DNA from: PALSA-612 sp963704335
GTDB taxonomy: Bacteria > Actinomycetota > Thermoleophilia > Gaiellales > Gaiellaceae
DNA length: 64,000 bases
Direction of reading: 5' to 3'
Assembly (NCBI GenBank): GCA_963704335.1
Contig: OY969889.1
Coordinates: 2,356,001 to 2,420,000, forward strand
The translations under genes were made by a program, and so were the position numbers. This document shows, piece after piece, positions 1 through 11,865 of this stretch (its first letter is position 1; every line of letters begins with the position of its first letter). The notes below the pieces were generated by a model. The model saw only the letters and a list, made by a program, of their open reading frames with translations. It had not been told where the DNA came from and made no database searches.

Positions 1-1
1 G

Positions 2-403
2 ATCGGCGTCGCGCAGATCAAGCGGCTCGACGAGATTCTCAGGCTGAGGGCTGCGGCGGCTCAGCGCTACGAGCAGTTGCTCGTGGATCTCGACGGCGTC
101 GAGCCACCGCTGGCGGACGACGCCGACCACCGCCGCTCGTGGTTCGTCTACCCCGTTCGGCTTTCGACCGAGATCGATCGTGAGCGGGTCATTACGGCAC
201 TCGCCGCGAGTGGGGTGGAGACGAGCCGGTACCTGCCCTCGATCCACCTCCAGCCCTACATGCAGGAGCGGTTCGGCTTCCGCGAGGGCATGTTCCCGGT
301 ATCCGAGGAGGCAAGCCGACGCCTCCTGGCACTGCCCTTCTACTCCTCGATCGACGCCGAGGACCAGGAGCGCGTCGTGGACGCGCTGCGCCGCGCCCTG
401 TGA
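2..403 (+). CDS. DegT/DnrJ/EryC1/StrS-family aminotransferase, C-terminal part
   Basis: This is the 3' end of a PLP-dependent sugar aminotransferase; the open frame runs in from the left edge, so the catalytic lysine and PLP-binding half lie outside the window. The visible 133 residues match the small C-terminal domain of the DegT/DnrJ/EryC1/StrS family: an opening helix ('GVAQIKRLDEILRLR'), a central 'HRRSWFVYPVRL' strand, then 'GVETSRYLPSIHLQPYM' and a closing 'FPVSEEASRRLLALPFY'. Enzymes of this family transfer an amino group to a nucleotide-linked ketosugar for cell-surface glycans or secondary metabolites. The next gene begins inside its stop codon (GTGA overlap), so the two are probably co-translated; that gene is a cupin, which fits sugar modification but does not prove it. 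The specific substrate cannot be told from this fragment. Confidence 0.85.
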   Translation: MGVAQIKRLDEILRLRAAAAQRYEQLLVDLDGVEPPLADDADHRRSWFVYPVRLSTEIDRERVITALAASGVETSRYLPSIHLQPYMQERFGFREGMFPVSEEASRRLLALPFYSSIDAEDQERVVDALRRAL

Positions 404-762
404 TCGACGTCCGCTCGCTCGGCGCCGCCGAGCCGTTTGTGACGAAGGACGGCAGCACGATCCGCGAGCTCTGTGGCATCCCGACCGGCGGGACGGCACG
501 TCACAGCGTCGCCGAGGCCACACTCGAACCCGGTCAGTCGACCCAGCGGCACTACCACGGCGAGAGCGAAGAGGTCTACTTTCTTCTAGAGGGCGAAGCA
601 GACATCGAGTTGGACGGCGACGCCGGCCGTGCCGGCGCCGGCGACGCGATCCCGATTCCCCCCGGCACGTGGCACACGATCGCGAACAGGGGCGCCGGAC
701 CATTGCGCATCCTCTGCACGTGTGCGCCGCCGTACCGGCACGAGGACACGTTCTTCGACTGA
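400..762 (+). CDS. Single-domain cupin protein
   Basis: A 120-residue protein made of one cupin (RmlC-like jelly roll) domain. The first cupin motif is visible as 'PGQSTQRHYHGESEEVYFLL', giving His51, His53 and Glu57/58 as likely metal ligands. The second motif region 'IPIPPGTWHTIANRG' supplies His92. Proteins of this size act as small isomerases, dioxygenases or sugar-binding proteins, and the family alone does not settle the reaction. The GTG start at 400 overlaps the stop of the upstream aminotransferase (GTGA), indicating translational coupling and a shared role, perhaps in nucleotide-sugar modification. The protein has no signal peptide and should be cytoplasmic. Confidence 0.85.
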   Translation: MIDVRSLGAAEPFVTKDGSTIRELCGIPTGGTARHSVAEATLEPGQSTQRHYHGESEEVYFLLEGEADIELDGDAGRAGAGDAIPIPPGTWHTIANRGAGPLRILCTCAPPYRHEDTFFD

Positions 763-789
763 CGGCTTCCCGGCTGAGATAATCGGCGT

Positions 790-1149
790 ATGGCTGAAGG
801 CTCGACCCGGATGGTCTTCCTCGGCTTCGGGAAATACGCGCGCGCCGACAAGATCTACTCGCTGGAGCCGCTGGACGCGGAAGAGCGGGGCAGCGGTCGG
901 CGGACACGTGTCTGGATCGAAGGCATTCCCGAGCCGATCGTCGCCTCGCGCACCGAGCGCACGATCCTCCACGATATGGGCCACGACGTCTCGGCGTCGT
1001 CGCCTCTGATCGACCAGTCGCTCGAGCTCGCGGAGCTGCTGGCCGAGCAGGCGGAGACCGGCAAGGTCGACCTCGCCGATCTCGGCAAGCGGGCAAGGAA
1101 GCTGCTCGAGGCGAGCGCGCGGCAATCGGGCTCCCAGAAGCTGTTCTGA
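790..1149 (+). CDS. RemA/DUF370-like small regulatory protein
   Basis: A 119-residue protein. Its first 60 residues resemble RemA (DUF370), the DNA-binding activator of matrix genes in Bacillus: 'MVFLGFGKYARADKI' aligns by eye with the RemA opening 'LINIGFGNIVSANRM', and 'GSGRRTRVWIEG' with its 'YGRRTRAVVVM' strand. The C-terminal 60 residues are extra, helical and charged ('LELAELLAEQAETGKVDLADLGKRARKLLE'), which RemA lacks. The ATG at 790 fits the start of the conserved block. The stop TGA at 1147-1149 overlaps the presumed CTG start of the glycosylase gene, suggesting co-translation. A DNA-binding or filament-forming role is inferred from the family only. Confidence 0.6.
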   Translation: MAEGSTRMVFLGFGKYARADKIYSLEPLDAEERGSGRRTRVWIEGIPEPIVASRTERTILHDMGHDVSASSPLIDQSLELAELLAEQAETGKVDLADLGKRARKLLEASARQSGSQKLF

Positions 1150-1718
1150 GACTCCACACCGACTTCTTCGCGCGGTCCGTCCACGAGGTCGCGCCCGAGC
1201 TGGTTGGCGCCACATTGCTTGTCGGCGACATCGGCGGGCGGATCGTCGAGGTCGAGGCCTACGCCGTCGGCGACCCTGCGAGCCATGGGTACCGCGGACC
1301 GACTCCCACCAGGAAGACGATGTTCGGGCCGCCCGGTCGGGCCTACGTCTATCGCTCGTACGGCATCCACTGGTGCCTGAACTTCGTCTGCGGAGAAGAG
1401 GGCTCGCCGCAGGCCGTGCTGATCCGGGCACTCGAGCCGACTTCGGGCCTGGGCACAATGGCGAAGCGTCGCGGGCTCGACGACCCGCGACTGCTCTGCG
1501 CGGGGCCGGGCCGCCTGTGCCAAGCGCTCGGCGTCACCCGAGAGCACGACGGGTCGCGCCTCGACCGCCCGCCGTTCGAGGTCCGCGCTCGCGACGCACC
1601 CGTCGACCTGCTCACCGGACCGCGCATCGGCCTCAGCGTTGCCGTCGAGCAGCCCTGGCGCTACGTGCTGGCGGGCTCCCGCTTCCTCAGCCGGCCGGCG
1701 CCGAGACGACCAACGTGA
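1146..1718 (+). CDS. 3-methyladenine DNA glycosylase (AAG/MPG family)
   Basis: A base-excision repair glycosylase of the mammalian AAG type that removes alkylated purines. Conserved signatures are 'RIVEVEAYAVGDPASHGY', with the catalytic Glu (about residue 37) and the Tyr and His of the base-flipping pocket, then 'RKTMFGPPGRAYVYRSYG' and 'CLNFVCG'. The first ATG/GTG/TTG in frame is TTG 1215, but family residues precede it ('LHTDFFARSVHEVAPELVGATLL'), so the real start must be upstream. The only plausible one is the CTG at 1146, which overlaps the preceding stop as CTGA. With that start the protein has 190 residues, normal for the family. Its 3' end overlaps the stop region of the convergent PBP gene by 32 nt. 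Confidence 0.88.
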   Translation: MRLHTDFFARSVHEVAPELVGATLLVGDIGGRIVEVEAYAVGDPASHGYRGPTPTRKTMFGPPGRAYVYRSYGIHWCLNFVCGEEGSPQAVLIRALEPTSGLGTMAKRRGLDDPRLLCAGPGRLCQALGVTREHDGSRLDRPPFEVRARDAPVDLLTGPRIGLSVAVEQPWRYVLAGSRFLSRPAPRRPT

Positions 1719-4185
1719 CGGGCATGCGAGGGGCCGCCGCAACTCCGGCCATGGGCTCCTGCGAGAGGATGCGGCCAGGACGGCCTTTTACCTTCTGCCG
1801 CCGCACGACGGGCTGCAATTCTCGACGATCGAGACGGTCGCGGGCTTTCGCGAGTTGAAGTCCGACTACCCGCGGGACGACGCCGTGCAGCGGCTTGGCG
1901 ACGACGAGCTGCACCGTGTCGTATGCAGAGAGCCGCGCCCCGACCCGCGGTAGCTGGCCCAGCACGTACCCGACGCGTTGGCGCGGCACCGCCGGCTTGT
2001 ACACGGCCTCGGCTTCGAGCGGCTGCAGGCCCAGCCGCGCCACCGCGTCCGCGTACTTCAGGCCGGTGACCCGCGGCACGTCGACCTCGTTCTGCTTGCA
2101 GTCCGCGGTCGTGTCGGGACCCGTGCCGTAGAAGTAGAGGATCTCGCGCGTGCCCTGGCAGTAGCCGTTGTCGGCGCGCCAGCGCCCGTCGCGAAAGACG
2201 ATGTTCCGAGGGGACGCGTACGGATACGACGGCGACGGGAAGCTCTCGGGCTCGGCGCCGAGGCGCTGCAGCGCCTTCTCCGTGAAGGTCTTGAAGATCT
2301 GTGCCGGGTACGTGCCGCCGGCCACCGGGCTGCCGCGGTACTCGTTCAGCATCGGCCGCAGGCGGTCGGGATAGCCAACCCAGACGGCGACCGCCAGCTG
2401 AGGCGTGTAGCCGACGAACCACGCATCGCCGTAGTTCTCCGTCGTTCCGGTCTTGCCCGCCACGGCGCGTCCGTCCGAGAGCTGGGCCCGCTTGCCCGTG
2501 CCGCTCTCGACCACGCCCTGCAAGAGCCTCGTCACGATCGCTGCCTCGTTGGCGCCGAGCGCTTGACGCGGGATCGGGATGTTCTTCTTCTTGCCGACCG
2601 AGAGGACAGCACGCGGCACGTTCCGCATGAGGGCGCCGTCGATTCGCTGCCCGCCGTTGGCGAACGTCGCGAAGGCCCGGGCCATCTCCAGGGGATTCAC
2701 CGCCTCGCCGCCGAGGGCTACGGAGAAGTAGCCCTTGATCGGGCTCTGGACCCCCAGCCGGCGGGCCATCTGTGCGACGGCCCGGGGGCGCACCAGCTCG
2801 GTGAGCTGAGCGTAGACCGTGTTGTCCGAGTACGTCGTCGCCGTCTCCAGGTCGATCGTGCCGAGGTTCGACCCCTCGTAGTTCTCGACGTGCCAGAGAC
2901 GGTCGCCGAGCGAGATCGTCACGGGAGACGACACGAACGATGTGGTCGGCGAGATGCCCTGATCGAGGGCCGCTGCGAGGGCGAAGGGCTTGAAAGCCGA
3001 CCCGGGCTGGCGCTCTCCCTGGACCGCGAGGTTGAACTGGCTCTCTGCGTAGTTCCGTCCGCCGTACATCGCGAGCACGCGCCCGTCGCGCGGGTCGACG
3101 GCGACGAGCGCTGCCGACGGTCCTTCGTCGTCGGGGAGCCACTTCGCGATCGCTTCTCTGGCGAGCTGCTGCACGCCGAGGTCGATGGACGTCCGCACCC
3201 GCAAGCCGCCGCCGAACACGCGTGCGGTGCCGTACTCGTCGACGAGCTGCTGCTTCACGTAGTTCGTGAAGTACGGGGCAGGTCCCTGGATGCCGGGCAG
3301 CCGGACGCGGGCCGGCTCGGGAAGCGGCTCGTGGTCGGCGCGCCAGTACTCGACGCGCGTGAGGTCGCCCTGATCGAGCATTGCCCGGAGCACAGTGTGG
3401 CGACGCGCCTTCGCCTGGCGGGGGTTCAGGACCGGGTCGTAGAGCGCCGGATCGGCGGGGATCCCAGCCAGGAGAGCCGATTCGCCGAGCGAGAGACTGG
3501 AAGCCTTGTGGCGGAAGTACACGCGCGACGCCTGCTCTATGCCGTAGGCGCCGTTCCCGAAGTAGATCGTGTTGAGATAGGCGGTGAGGATGCGGTCCTT
3601 CGGCCACTGCTGCTCGAGCTGCCATGCCAGGGCTGCCTCCTTGAGCTTGCGCTCGAAGGAACGGCTGCTCTTGACGTAGGCGTTCTTCACGAACTGCTGC
3701 GTGATCGTGGAGCCGCCTTCGACCACCGCACGGTTGCGCAGGTCCTGCCAGACTGCGCGCCCGATTCCGCGGATGTCGACGCCCCGGTGCTCGAAGAAGC
3801 GGCGATCCTCGACCGCGACGATGGCTTGCTTCATGACGTCCGCGATCTCCTCGGACTTCACGACGATCCTGGCCTCGTCGCCGCGGAGCACGGCGAGCAC
3901 GCGGCCGTCCGAGGTGTAGATGTAGCTGTTCTTGTCGGGCCGGTAGCGCGCAGGGTCGAGCTTCGGCAACTCACCCGCGATCGCGGTCACGAGACCGAAC
4001 GCGAACGACGCGATGCCGACGAGACCGAGCACGAGGAGAAGCGCGAGCACGCGGAGCTTGCGGATTCTCCGTCGGCGTCGTCTCTCCCCTTGAGAACCGT
4101 TTGCCGAGACCAGAGCGAGGCGATTGTACCGCCCGTAGAGTTGCTCTCGATGGGTCTTGCGGAGTTGACCAAGAACGCGGTCCAC
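1687..4185 (-). CDS. Bifunctional class A penicillin-binding protein with two PASTA domains
   Basis: A peptidoglycan synthase with a basic cytoplasmic tail ('RRRRRRIRK'), one transmembrane helix ('LALLLVLGLVGIASFAFG'), a GT51 glycosyltransferase domain ('EDRRFFEHRGVDIRG', 'GGSTITQQFVKN') and a transpeptidase domain. The penicillin-binding motifs are SxxK ('GSAFKPF'), SxN ('YSDNTVY') and KTG ('AGKTGTTENYGDAW'). The C-terminus holds two PASTA repeats beginning 'DVPRVTGLKYADAV' and 'VVPRVVGLQLAKAR', which bind peptidoglycan fragments or beta-lactams in related proteins. The start is uncertain. The frame stays open to 4278, inside tyrS on the other strand. GTG 4185 has an AGGA just upstream but would overlap tyrS by 36 nt, and the next start, GTG 4050, lies inside the TM helix. 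The protein body is certain; only the first 30-70 residues are in doubt. Confidence 0.9.
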   Translation of the reverse strand: MDRVLGQLRKTHREQLYGRYNRLALVSANGSQGERRRRRRIRKLRVLALLLVLGLVGIASFAFGLVTAIAGELPKLDPARYRPDKNSYIYTSDGRVLAVLRGDEARIVVKSEEIADVMKQAIVAVEDRRFFEHRGVDIRGIGRAVWQDLRNRAVVEGGSTITQQFVKNAYVKSSRSFERKLKEAALAWQLEQQWPKDRILTAYLNTIYFGNGAYGIEQASRVYFRHKASSLSLGESALLAGIPADPALYDPVLNPRQAKARRHTVLRAMLDQGDLTRVEYWRADHEPLPEPARVRLPGIQGPAPYFTNYVKQQLVDEYGTARVFGGGLRVRTSIDLGVQQLAREAIAKWLPDDEGPSAALVAVDPRDGRVLAMYGGRNYAESQFNLAVQGERQPGSAFKPFALAAALDQGISPTTSFVSSPVTISLGDRLWHVENYEGSNLGTIDLETATTYSDNTVYAQLTELVRPRAVAQMARRLGVQSPIKGYFSVALGGEAVNPLEMARAFATFANGGQRIDGALMRNVPRAVLSVGKKKNIPIPRQALGANEAAIVTRLLQGVVESGTGKRAQLSDGRAVAGKTGTTENYGDAWFVGYTPQLAVAVWVGYPDRLRPMLNEYRGSPVAGGTYPAQIFKTFTEKALQRLGAEPESFPSPSYPYASPRNIVFRDGRWRADNGYCQGTREILYFYGTGPDTTADCKQNEVDVPRVTGLKYADAVARLGLQPLEAEAVYKPAVPRQRVGYVLGQLPRVGARLSAYDTVQLVVAKPLHGVVPRVVGLQLAKARDRLDRRELQPVVRRQKVKGRPGRILSQEPMAGVAAAPRMPVTLVVSAPAG

Positions 4186-5298
4186 GTCCTGCCGGATGGC
4201 GGGCTTCAGGCGAAGCTCGATCTCGGGCGCCCCCTGCGCGTCAAGCTCGGCATCGATCCGACGGCACCCGATATCCACCTGGGCTTTGCGTACGTGCTCG
4301 ACCGCCTAGCCGCCTTTCAGGCAGAGGGCCACACGGTAGTGCTCATCGTCGGTGACTACACCGCCCGCATTGGAGATCCCTCGGGCCGCTCAGATGAGCG
4401 GCCTGTATTGCCCGGCGATGTGCTCGATGCAAACGCGAAGGAATTCGCTGAACAGGCATTCAGGATCCTCGACCGCGAGCGGACCGAAATCCGTTTCAAC
4501 GGAGAGTGGCTCGGCACTCTCTCCTACGCGGAGGTCGTCCGCCTCGCACGAACGATCACCGTTGCCCGGGTGCTCGAGCGGGACGACTTCGCGAATCGGT
4601 TCCGCGCCGGCGAGCCGATCTCCGTCTCCGAGCTTCTGTACCCGCTCATGCAGGCGTACGATTCCGTTGCGATCTCGGCCGACATCGAGATCGGCGGCAC
4701 AGATCAGCTCTTCAACCTCCTCACAGGCCGCGAGGTAATGCCCGACTACGACCTGGAGCCTCAGGTCGTGATGACGTTCCCGTTACTCGTGGGGCTCGAC
4801 GGCGTGGAGAAGATGTCGAAGTCGCGAGGCAACTACGTCGGCGTCACGGATCCGCCGCAGGAGATGTTCGGCAAGGTCATGTCGATACCTGATGACGCGC
4901 TGCCCCAGTGGTGGAGCATGCTCGTCGGTGAGGATTCTCATGGCGACGGGCCGATGGGCTGGAAGCTCGAGCTCGCGCGGCGTGTGGTGACTCGCTGGCA
5001 CGGGGAGGACGCTGCCGTCACGGGAGAGGCGCACTTCACGCGCGTCGTGCGCGAGGGTCGTACTCCCGACGAGGTGGCCGAGGCCGCGTTGCCGGCCGAC
5101 GATCCCGTACATCTGCCGTCGCTGCTCGTAGCAACGCTCGGGATCGGGACTACGAGCGAGGCCCGCCGCCTCATCGAGCAGCAGGCAGTCAAGCTGAACG
5201 ACGAGGTCGTCACAGAGCTCGATGTGCCACGCGAGCGGCTGGCCGGCGCGCTTCTTCAGGCAGGAAAGCGCCGATACGTACGGTTTCCAGCGGCCTAG
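4150..5298 (+). CDS. tyrS: Tyrosyl-tRNA synthetase
   Basis: A class Ic aminoacyl-tRNA synthetase that charges tRNA-Tyr. The 382-residue protein starts 'MGLAELTKNAVHVL'. It carries the HIGH-type motif as 'PDIHLGFAYVL' (last position Phe rather than the usual His), the tyrosine pocket segment 'QAYDSVAISADIEIGGTDQ', the 'KMSKSRGN' ATP-binding loop, and a C-terminal S4 RNA-binding domain ('SEARRLIEQQAVKLND'). The sequence layout is closer to the TyrZ-like bacterial subgroup, with 'GDYTARIGDPSGRS'. ATG 4150 is chosen because family homology begins there, although the frame is open much further upstream. It is divergent from the PBP gene with essentially no spacer, and the rRNA operon follows. Confidence 0.95.
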   Translation: MGLAELTKNAVHVLPDGGLQAKLDLGRPLRVKLGIDPTAPDIHLGFAYVLDRLAAFQAEGHTVVLIVGDYTARIGDPSGRSDERPVLPGDVLDANAKEFAEQAFRILDRERTEIRFNGEWLGTLSYAEVVRLARTITVARVLERDDFANRFRAGEPISVSELLYPLMQAYDSVAISADIEIGGTDQLFNLLTGREVMPDYDLEPQVVMTFPLLVGLDGVEKMSKSRGNYVGVTDPPQEMFGKVMSIPDDALPQWWSMLVGEDSHGDGPMGWKLELARRVVTRWHGEDAAVTGEAHFTRVVREGRTPDEVAEAALPADDPVHLPSLLVATLGIGTTSEARRLIEQQAVKLNDEVVTELDVPRERLAGALLQAGKRRYVRFPAA

Positions 5299-5413
5299 CC
5301 ATTCGTTTGCTACCATGCACCGCTGCCTCGCAAGAGGCGGCAAGAAGCCTGCAAACGACAACGGAGACCCGTCGAGCCAGAAGATACGACCTACGTATCA
5401 CCTAGCACGAGGG

Positions 5414-5441
5414 GCCTTCGGTGCGATCCGGAGGCTTTTTT
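5414..5441 (+). terminator. Intrinsic-terminator-like hairpin in the rRNA leader
   Basis: GCCTTCGG (5414-5421), a six-base loop and CCGGAGGC (5428-5435) form an 8-bp stem with one G-U pair, followed by six T residues. It could end tyrS transcription, or act as an attenuator in the rRNA leader because the likely rRNA promoter is upstream. Confidence 0.7.
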
Positions 5442-5458
5442 CTGGCCCTCAGCAGAGG

Positions 5459-5487
5459 GTGTGGTCTTTGAAAACTCAACAGCGTGA
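5459..5487 (+). other. 5' arm of the 16S rRNA processing stem, boxA-like
   Basis: AAAACTCAACAGCGTGA at 5471-5487 is perfectly complementary to 7357-7373 beyond the 3' end of 16S, and the pairing continues imperfectly through GGTCT/AGACC. The loop so closed contains the whole 16S gene, as expected for an RNase III processing stem. The GGTCTTTGAAAACTC stretch also resembles the boxA antitermination signal of rRNA leaders. Confidence 0.8.
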
Positions 5488-5652
5488 AACGTCGAGGCTC
5501 TTCGGCTGGTCCGTTCGCGGGCAGCTGAAGAGTTCTTAAAAACCCGTCGTGTCCCTTCGGGGGCATGACTTTGAGCTCAAGCTCAACTTGAATCAGCTTC
5601 CAACTTCGCCGGACCGGCATTCGTGCCGGCTCGGCTAACGAGGAATTTGATC

Positions 5653-7202
<1,550 letters not shown>

Positions 7203-7356
7203 AGGGAATACGGGAGCTCTTACTCCCGTAGGCGTCTAGCTCGTTTGATGATCGTTTCCTTAGATCGTCCGATGTCTAGACTCGCCTGGAAATTATGTCG
7301 ACCTCGACTCTGTTAGCTGCCAAGCAGCCGCATCGCGGTTGCGAAGTGGCTACAGG

Positions 7357-7384
7357 TCACGCTGTTGAGTTTTGAGAGACCACT
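7357..7384 (+). other. 3' arm of the 16S rRNA processing stem
   Basis: TCACGCTGTTGAGTTTT at 7357-7373 is the exact reverse complement of 5471-5487 upstream of 16S, with further pairing through GAGACCAC. This supports an RNase III cut site flanking 16S. Confidence 0.8.
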
Positions 7385-7416
7385 GCTCTGCGGTGGCCTT
7401 CTCGCGGACACCGGTT

Positions 7417-7445
7417 CGCGCGCACCTTGAAAACTCCATAGCAGC
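7417..7445 (+). other. 5' arm of the 23S rRNA processing stem
   Basis: The segment ending AAAACTCCATAGCAGC pairs with GCTGCTATGGAGTTTT at 10465-10480 beyond the 23S 3' end, with CGCGCG pairing at the outer end. It has the same TTGAAAACTC boxA-like element as the 16S leader. Confidence 0.8.
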
Positions 7446-7464
7446 AAAACATGGTGTTCTTTTC

Positions 7465-10449
<2,985 letters not shown>

Positions 10450-10464
10450 TTGAACACCAAGTGA

Positions 10465-10493
10465 GCTGCTATGGAGTTTTGAGGGTACGCGCG
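10465..10493 (+). other. 3' arm of the 23S rRNA processing stem
   Basis: GCTGCTATGGAGTTTT is the exact reverse complement of the arm upstream of 23S (7430-7445), followed by GAGGGTACGCGCG, which pairs with the outer CGCGCGCACC. It encloses the entire 23S gene. Confidence 0.8.
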
Positions 10494-10513
10494 ACTGCGC
10501 GAGACCTCACAAT

Positions 10514-10631
10514 TTCCGGTGGTCATAGCGGCGGGGGTACACCTCTTCCCATTCCGAACAGAGCAGTTAAGCCCGCCAGCGCCGATGGTACTCGGGGCGA
10601 AAGCCCCCGGGAGAGTAGGACGCCGCCGGAT
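10514..10631 (+). rRNA. 5S ribosomal RNA
   Basis: About 117 nt. The terminal helix is formed by TCCGGTGG at the 5' end and CCGCCGGA at the 3' end. The conserved loop segment CCCATTCCGAACAGAGCAGT and the closing GGGAGAGTAGGACGCCGCCGG match bacterial 5S. It lies 65 nt after 23S in the order 16S-23S-5S and is followed directly by a strong terminator. Confidence 0.95.
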
Positions 10632-10641
10632 TATTCTTCGA

Positions 10642-10666
10642 GAAGGCCGCCCAGCGGGCGGCCTTC
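10642..10666. terminator. Terminator of the rRNA operon, probably bidirectional
   Basis: GAAGGCCGCCC, loop AGC and GGGCGGCCTTC form a perfect 11-bp stem (10642-10652 with 10656-10666), followed on the plus strand by a short T-containing stretch. It lies 11 nt past 5S and 6 nt from the stop of the convergent VOC gene, so it can stop transcription from both sides. Confidence 0.8.
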
Positions 10667-10672
10667 GTCGTT

Positions 10673-11032
10673 CTACCGCTCGTGCACGACTGCCTCGACG
10701 TTGTTTCCGTCAGGGTCTAATACATATGCGGAGTAGTAGCCGCGGTGGTAGCGCGGTCGGTACCCGGGCGCACCGTTGTCGCGACCGCCGGCCGCGAGAG
10801 CCGCAACGTAGAACAGTTCGACGACGGAGCGATCCGGCGCCTTGAAGGCGAAGTGGAGGTTCGCGGTGACAGGCCCATCGGAGCTCACGAAGAGCTCACC
10901 GAGCTCGAACCAGCCGTCTCCCGCTCTGATCGGGCCGATCTCGAGCGCCTCTGCAACCGCCACATAGAACCGTCTGCTTGCGTCGAGGTCGCGGACGCGG
11001 ATGTGCGCGTGGTCGAGGTGCGCGCCGCTCAT
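10673..11032 (-). CDS. VOC-family (glyoxalase/bleomycin-resistance fold) protein
   Basis: A 119-residue single-domain member of the vicinal oxygen chelate superfamily. The pattern is typical: 'LDHAHIRVRDLDASRRFYV' (beta strand with the first metal-ligand His, then the helix), 'ANLHFAFKAPDRSVVELFY' and 'GYYSAYVLDPDGNNVEAVVHE', with the C-terminal Glu of the metal site. The substrate cannot be assigned. The frame is open much further upstream, but homology starts at ATG 11032, which overlaps the stop of the HtpX-like gene as ATGA. It is therefore the last gene of a leftward four-gene operon. Confidence 0.88.
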   Translation of the reverse strand: MSGAHLDHAHIRVRDLDASRRFYVAVAEALEIGPIRAGDGWFELGELFVSSDGPVTANLHFAFKAPDRSVVELFYVAALAAGGRDNGAPGYRPRYHRGYYSAYVLDPDGNNVEAVVHER

Positions 11033-11859
11033 CACGCTGCCTTCATCCGTTCGCGCCAACCCGGGTCGAGCGCCCTCAGTCGCTCTACGCGCTTCGCGAC
11101 CGGAGGGTGGCCGGCGAACATGCCGGGGAGCCCGTCTTCGTCGAACGGATTGACGGTGAACAGCGGCTCGCAGGCAGGGCTGGCGTGAAACTCGACGAGC
11201 TCCACCGCCTGCTCCAGGCGGACGAGTGCGTCGGCGAGGCCGTGAGGTGACTCGCAGATCTCTGCCGCCCGACGGTCCGCGCTGAACTCGCGTTTCGGAG
11301 ACAGGAGGATGTGCTCGCACGCAGCCGCGAGCGGTCCCAGCACGTAGAGCATGGCGCGCTCGAGAAAGCCGCCGATCCGACTGAGCTCGAGCAGCGCAGC
11401 GGCGAACAGCACGACCGGCGTCTGGATGATGACGTCGCGATTGCGGACGTGGGCGAGCTCGTGCGCCAAGACGCCTTCGACCTCGGCGGGCGGCAATGCG
11501 AGTAGGCCCATCGTGAACGCGACCGTCGACGACCACACGCCACGGCCGGCCGCGAGGCCGAGCGGCGGGCCTCTGTCGATCACATACAGCCGAGGCTTGA
11601 CCACCTGAGCGCGAGCGGCGAGTCGCGCGACGACTGCGTGCAGTTCCGGGTTTTCGCCCTCCGGCAACTCGCGTGCGCCCAGCATGCCCATGATCGCGCG
11701 ATCGGCGGCCCAGTACAGGCTGAGGCACAGCAGCAGCCCGGCGATCGCAAAAATGGAGGCGAGACGGACCTCGCCGATGACGTAGCCGAGCAGTCCCAGC
11801 AAGCCGGCTACGGTGACAGTGACGAGCCAGGCTTTGATGACGTTCCAGGCGGCCGTCAC
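11032..11859 (-). CDS. HtpX-like M48 zinc metalloprotease
   Basis: A 275-residue membrane protease. Two hydrophobic helices sit at the N-terminus (residues about 8-55), and the zinc motif HEXXH is present as 'GVLAHELAHVRNRD'. A hydrophobic stretch ('VVLFAAALLELSRIGGF') and the downstream glutamate ('SPKREFSADRRAAEI') that completes the zinc site follow. M48B proteases such as HtpX degrade misfolded membrane proteins with the active site facing the cytoplasm. The gene is third in a leftward operon, 6 nt after the small acidic protein and overlapping the VOC gene by 1 nt. A second M48 protein occurs at 60505-61755 and is not closely similar. Confidence 0.9.
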   Translation of the reverse strand: MTAAWNVIKAWLVTVTVAGLLGLLGYVIGEVRLASIFAIAGLLLCLSLYWAADRAIMGMLGARELPEGENPELHAVVARLAARAQVVKPRLYVIDRGPPLGLAAGRGVWSSTVAFTMGLLALPPAEVEGVLAHELAHVRNRDVIIQTPVVLFAAALLELSRIGGFLERAMLYVLGPLAAACEHILLSPKREFSADRRAAEICESPHGLADALVRLEQAVELVEFHASPACEPLFTVNPFDEDGLPGMFAGHPPVAKRVERLRALDPGWRERMKAA

Positions 11860-11865
11860 GGCAGC

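Larger units (their letters stand above)
5299..5652 (+). promoter_or_regulatory. tyrS-16S intergenic region and rRNA operon leader
   Basis: About 350 nt without a protein gene. A promoter-like extended -10 'TGCTACCAT' lies at 5308-5316 without a convincing -35. A small hairpin (GCCTC-GCAA-GAGGC, 5325-5338) follows, then an intrinsic-terminator-like hairpin at 5414-5441 and the 5' arm of the 16S processing stem at 5459-5487. Only 17 nt separate the terminator U-run from the processing stem. A transcript containing the whole stem must therefore start upstream of, or inside, the terminator-like hairpin. The remaining bases up to the 16S gene form GC-rich stems, for example CCGGCATTCGTGCCGG near 5616. 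The promoter call is weak; the leader assignment rests on position and the paired arms. Confidence 0.5.
7203..7464 (+). other. 16S-23S internal transcribed spacer without tRNA genes
   Basis: The 262-nt spacer contains no tRNA: I find no TTCGA T-loop and no cloverleaf. It begins with a perfect hairpin (TACGGGAG-CTCTTA-CTCCCGTA, 7208-7229). It then carries the 3' arm of the 16S stem (7357-7384) and the 5' arm of the 23S stem (about 7417-7445). Bacterial spacers often hold tRNA-Ile or tRNA-Ala, so their absence is a trait of this operon. Confidence 0.85.

Noticed and set aside
1978..4149. Very long plus-strand open frame upstream of tyrS
   Set aside because: It is the antisense shadow of the penicillin-binding protein gene. 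No family is recognisable before position 4150, where tyrosyl-tRNA synthetase homology begins.
7203..7464. tRNA-Ile or tRNA-Ala in the 16S-23S spacer
   Set aside because: No T-loop TTCRA or cloverleaf could be found. The hairpin at 7208-7229 is too small to be part of a tRNA.
10673..11728. 351-residue reading of the VOC gene on the minus strand
   Set aside because: The first 230 residues are Arg-rich and lie antisense-frame to the HtpX-like gene. VOC homology starts at ATG 11032.
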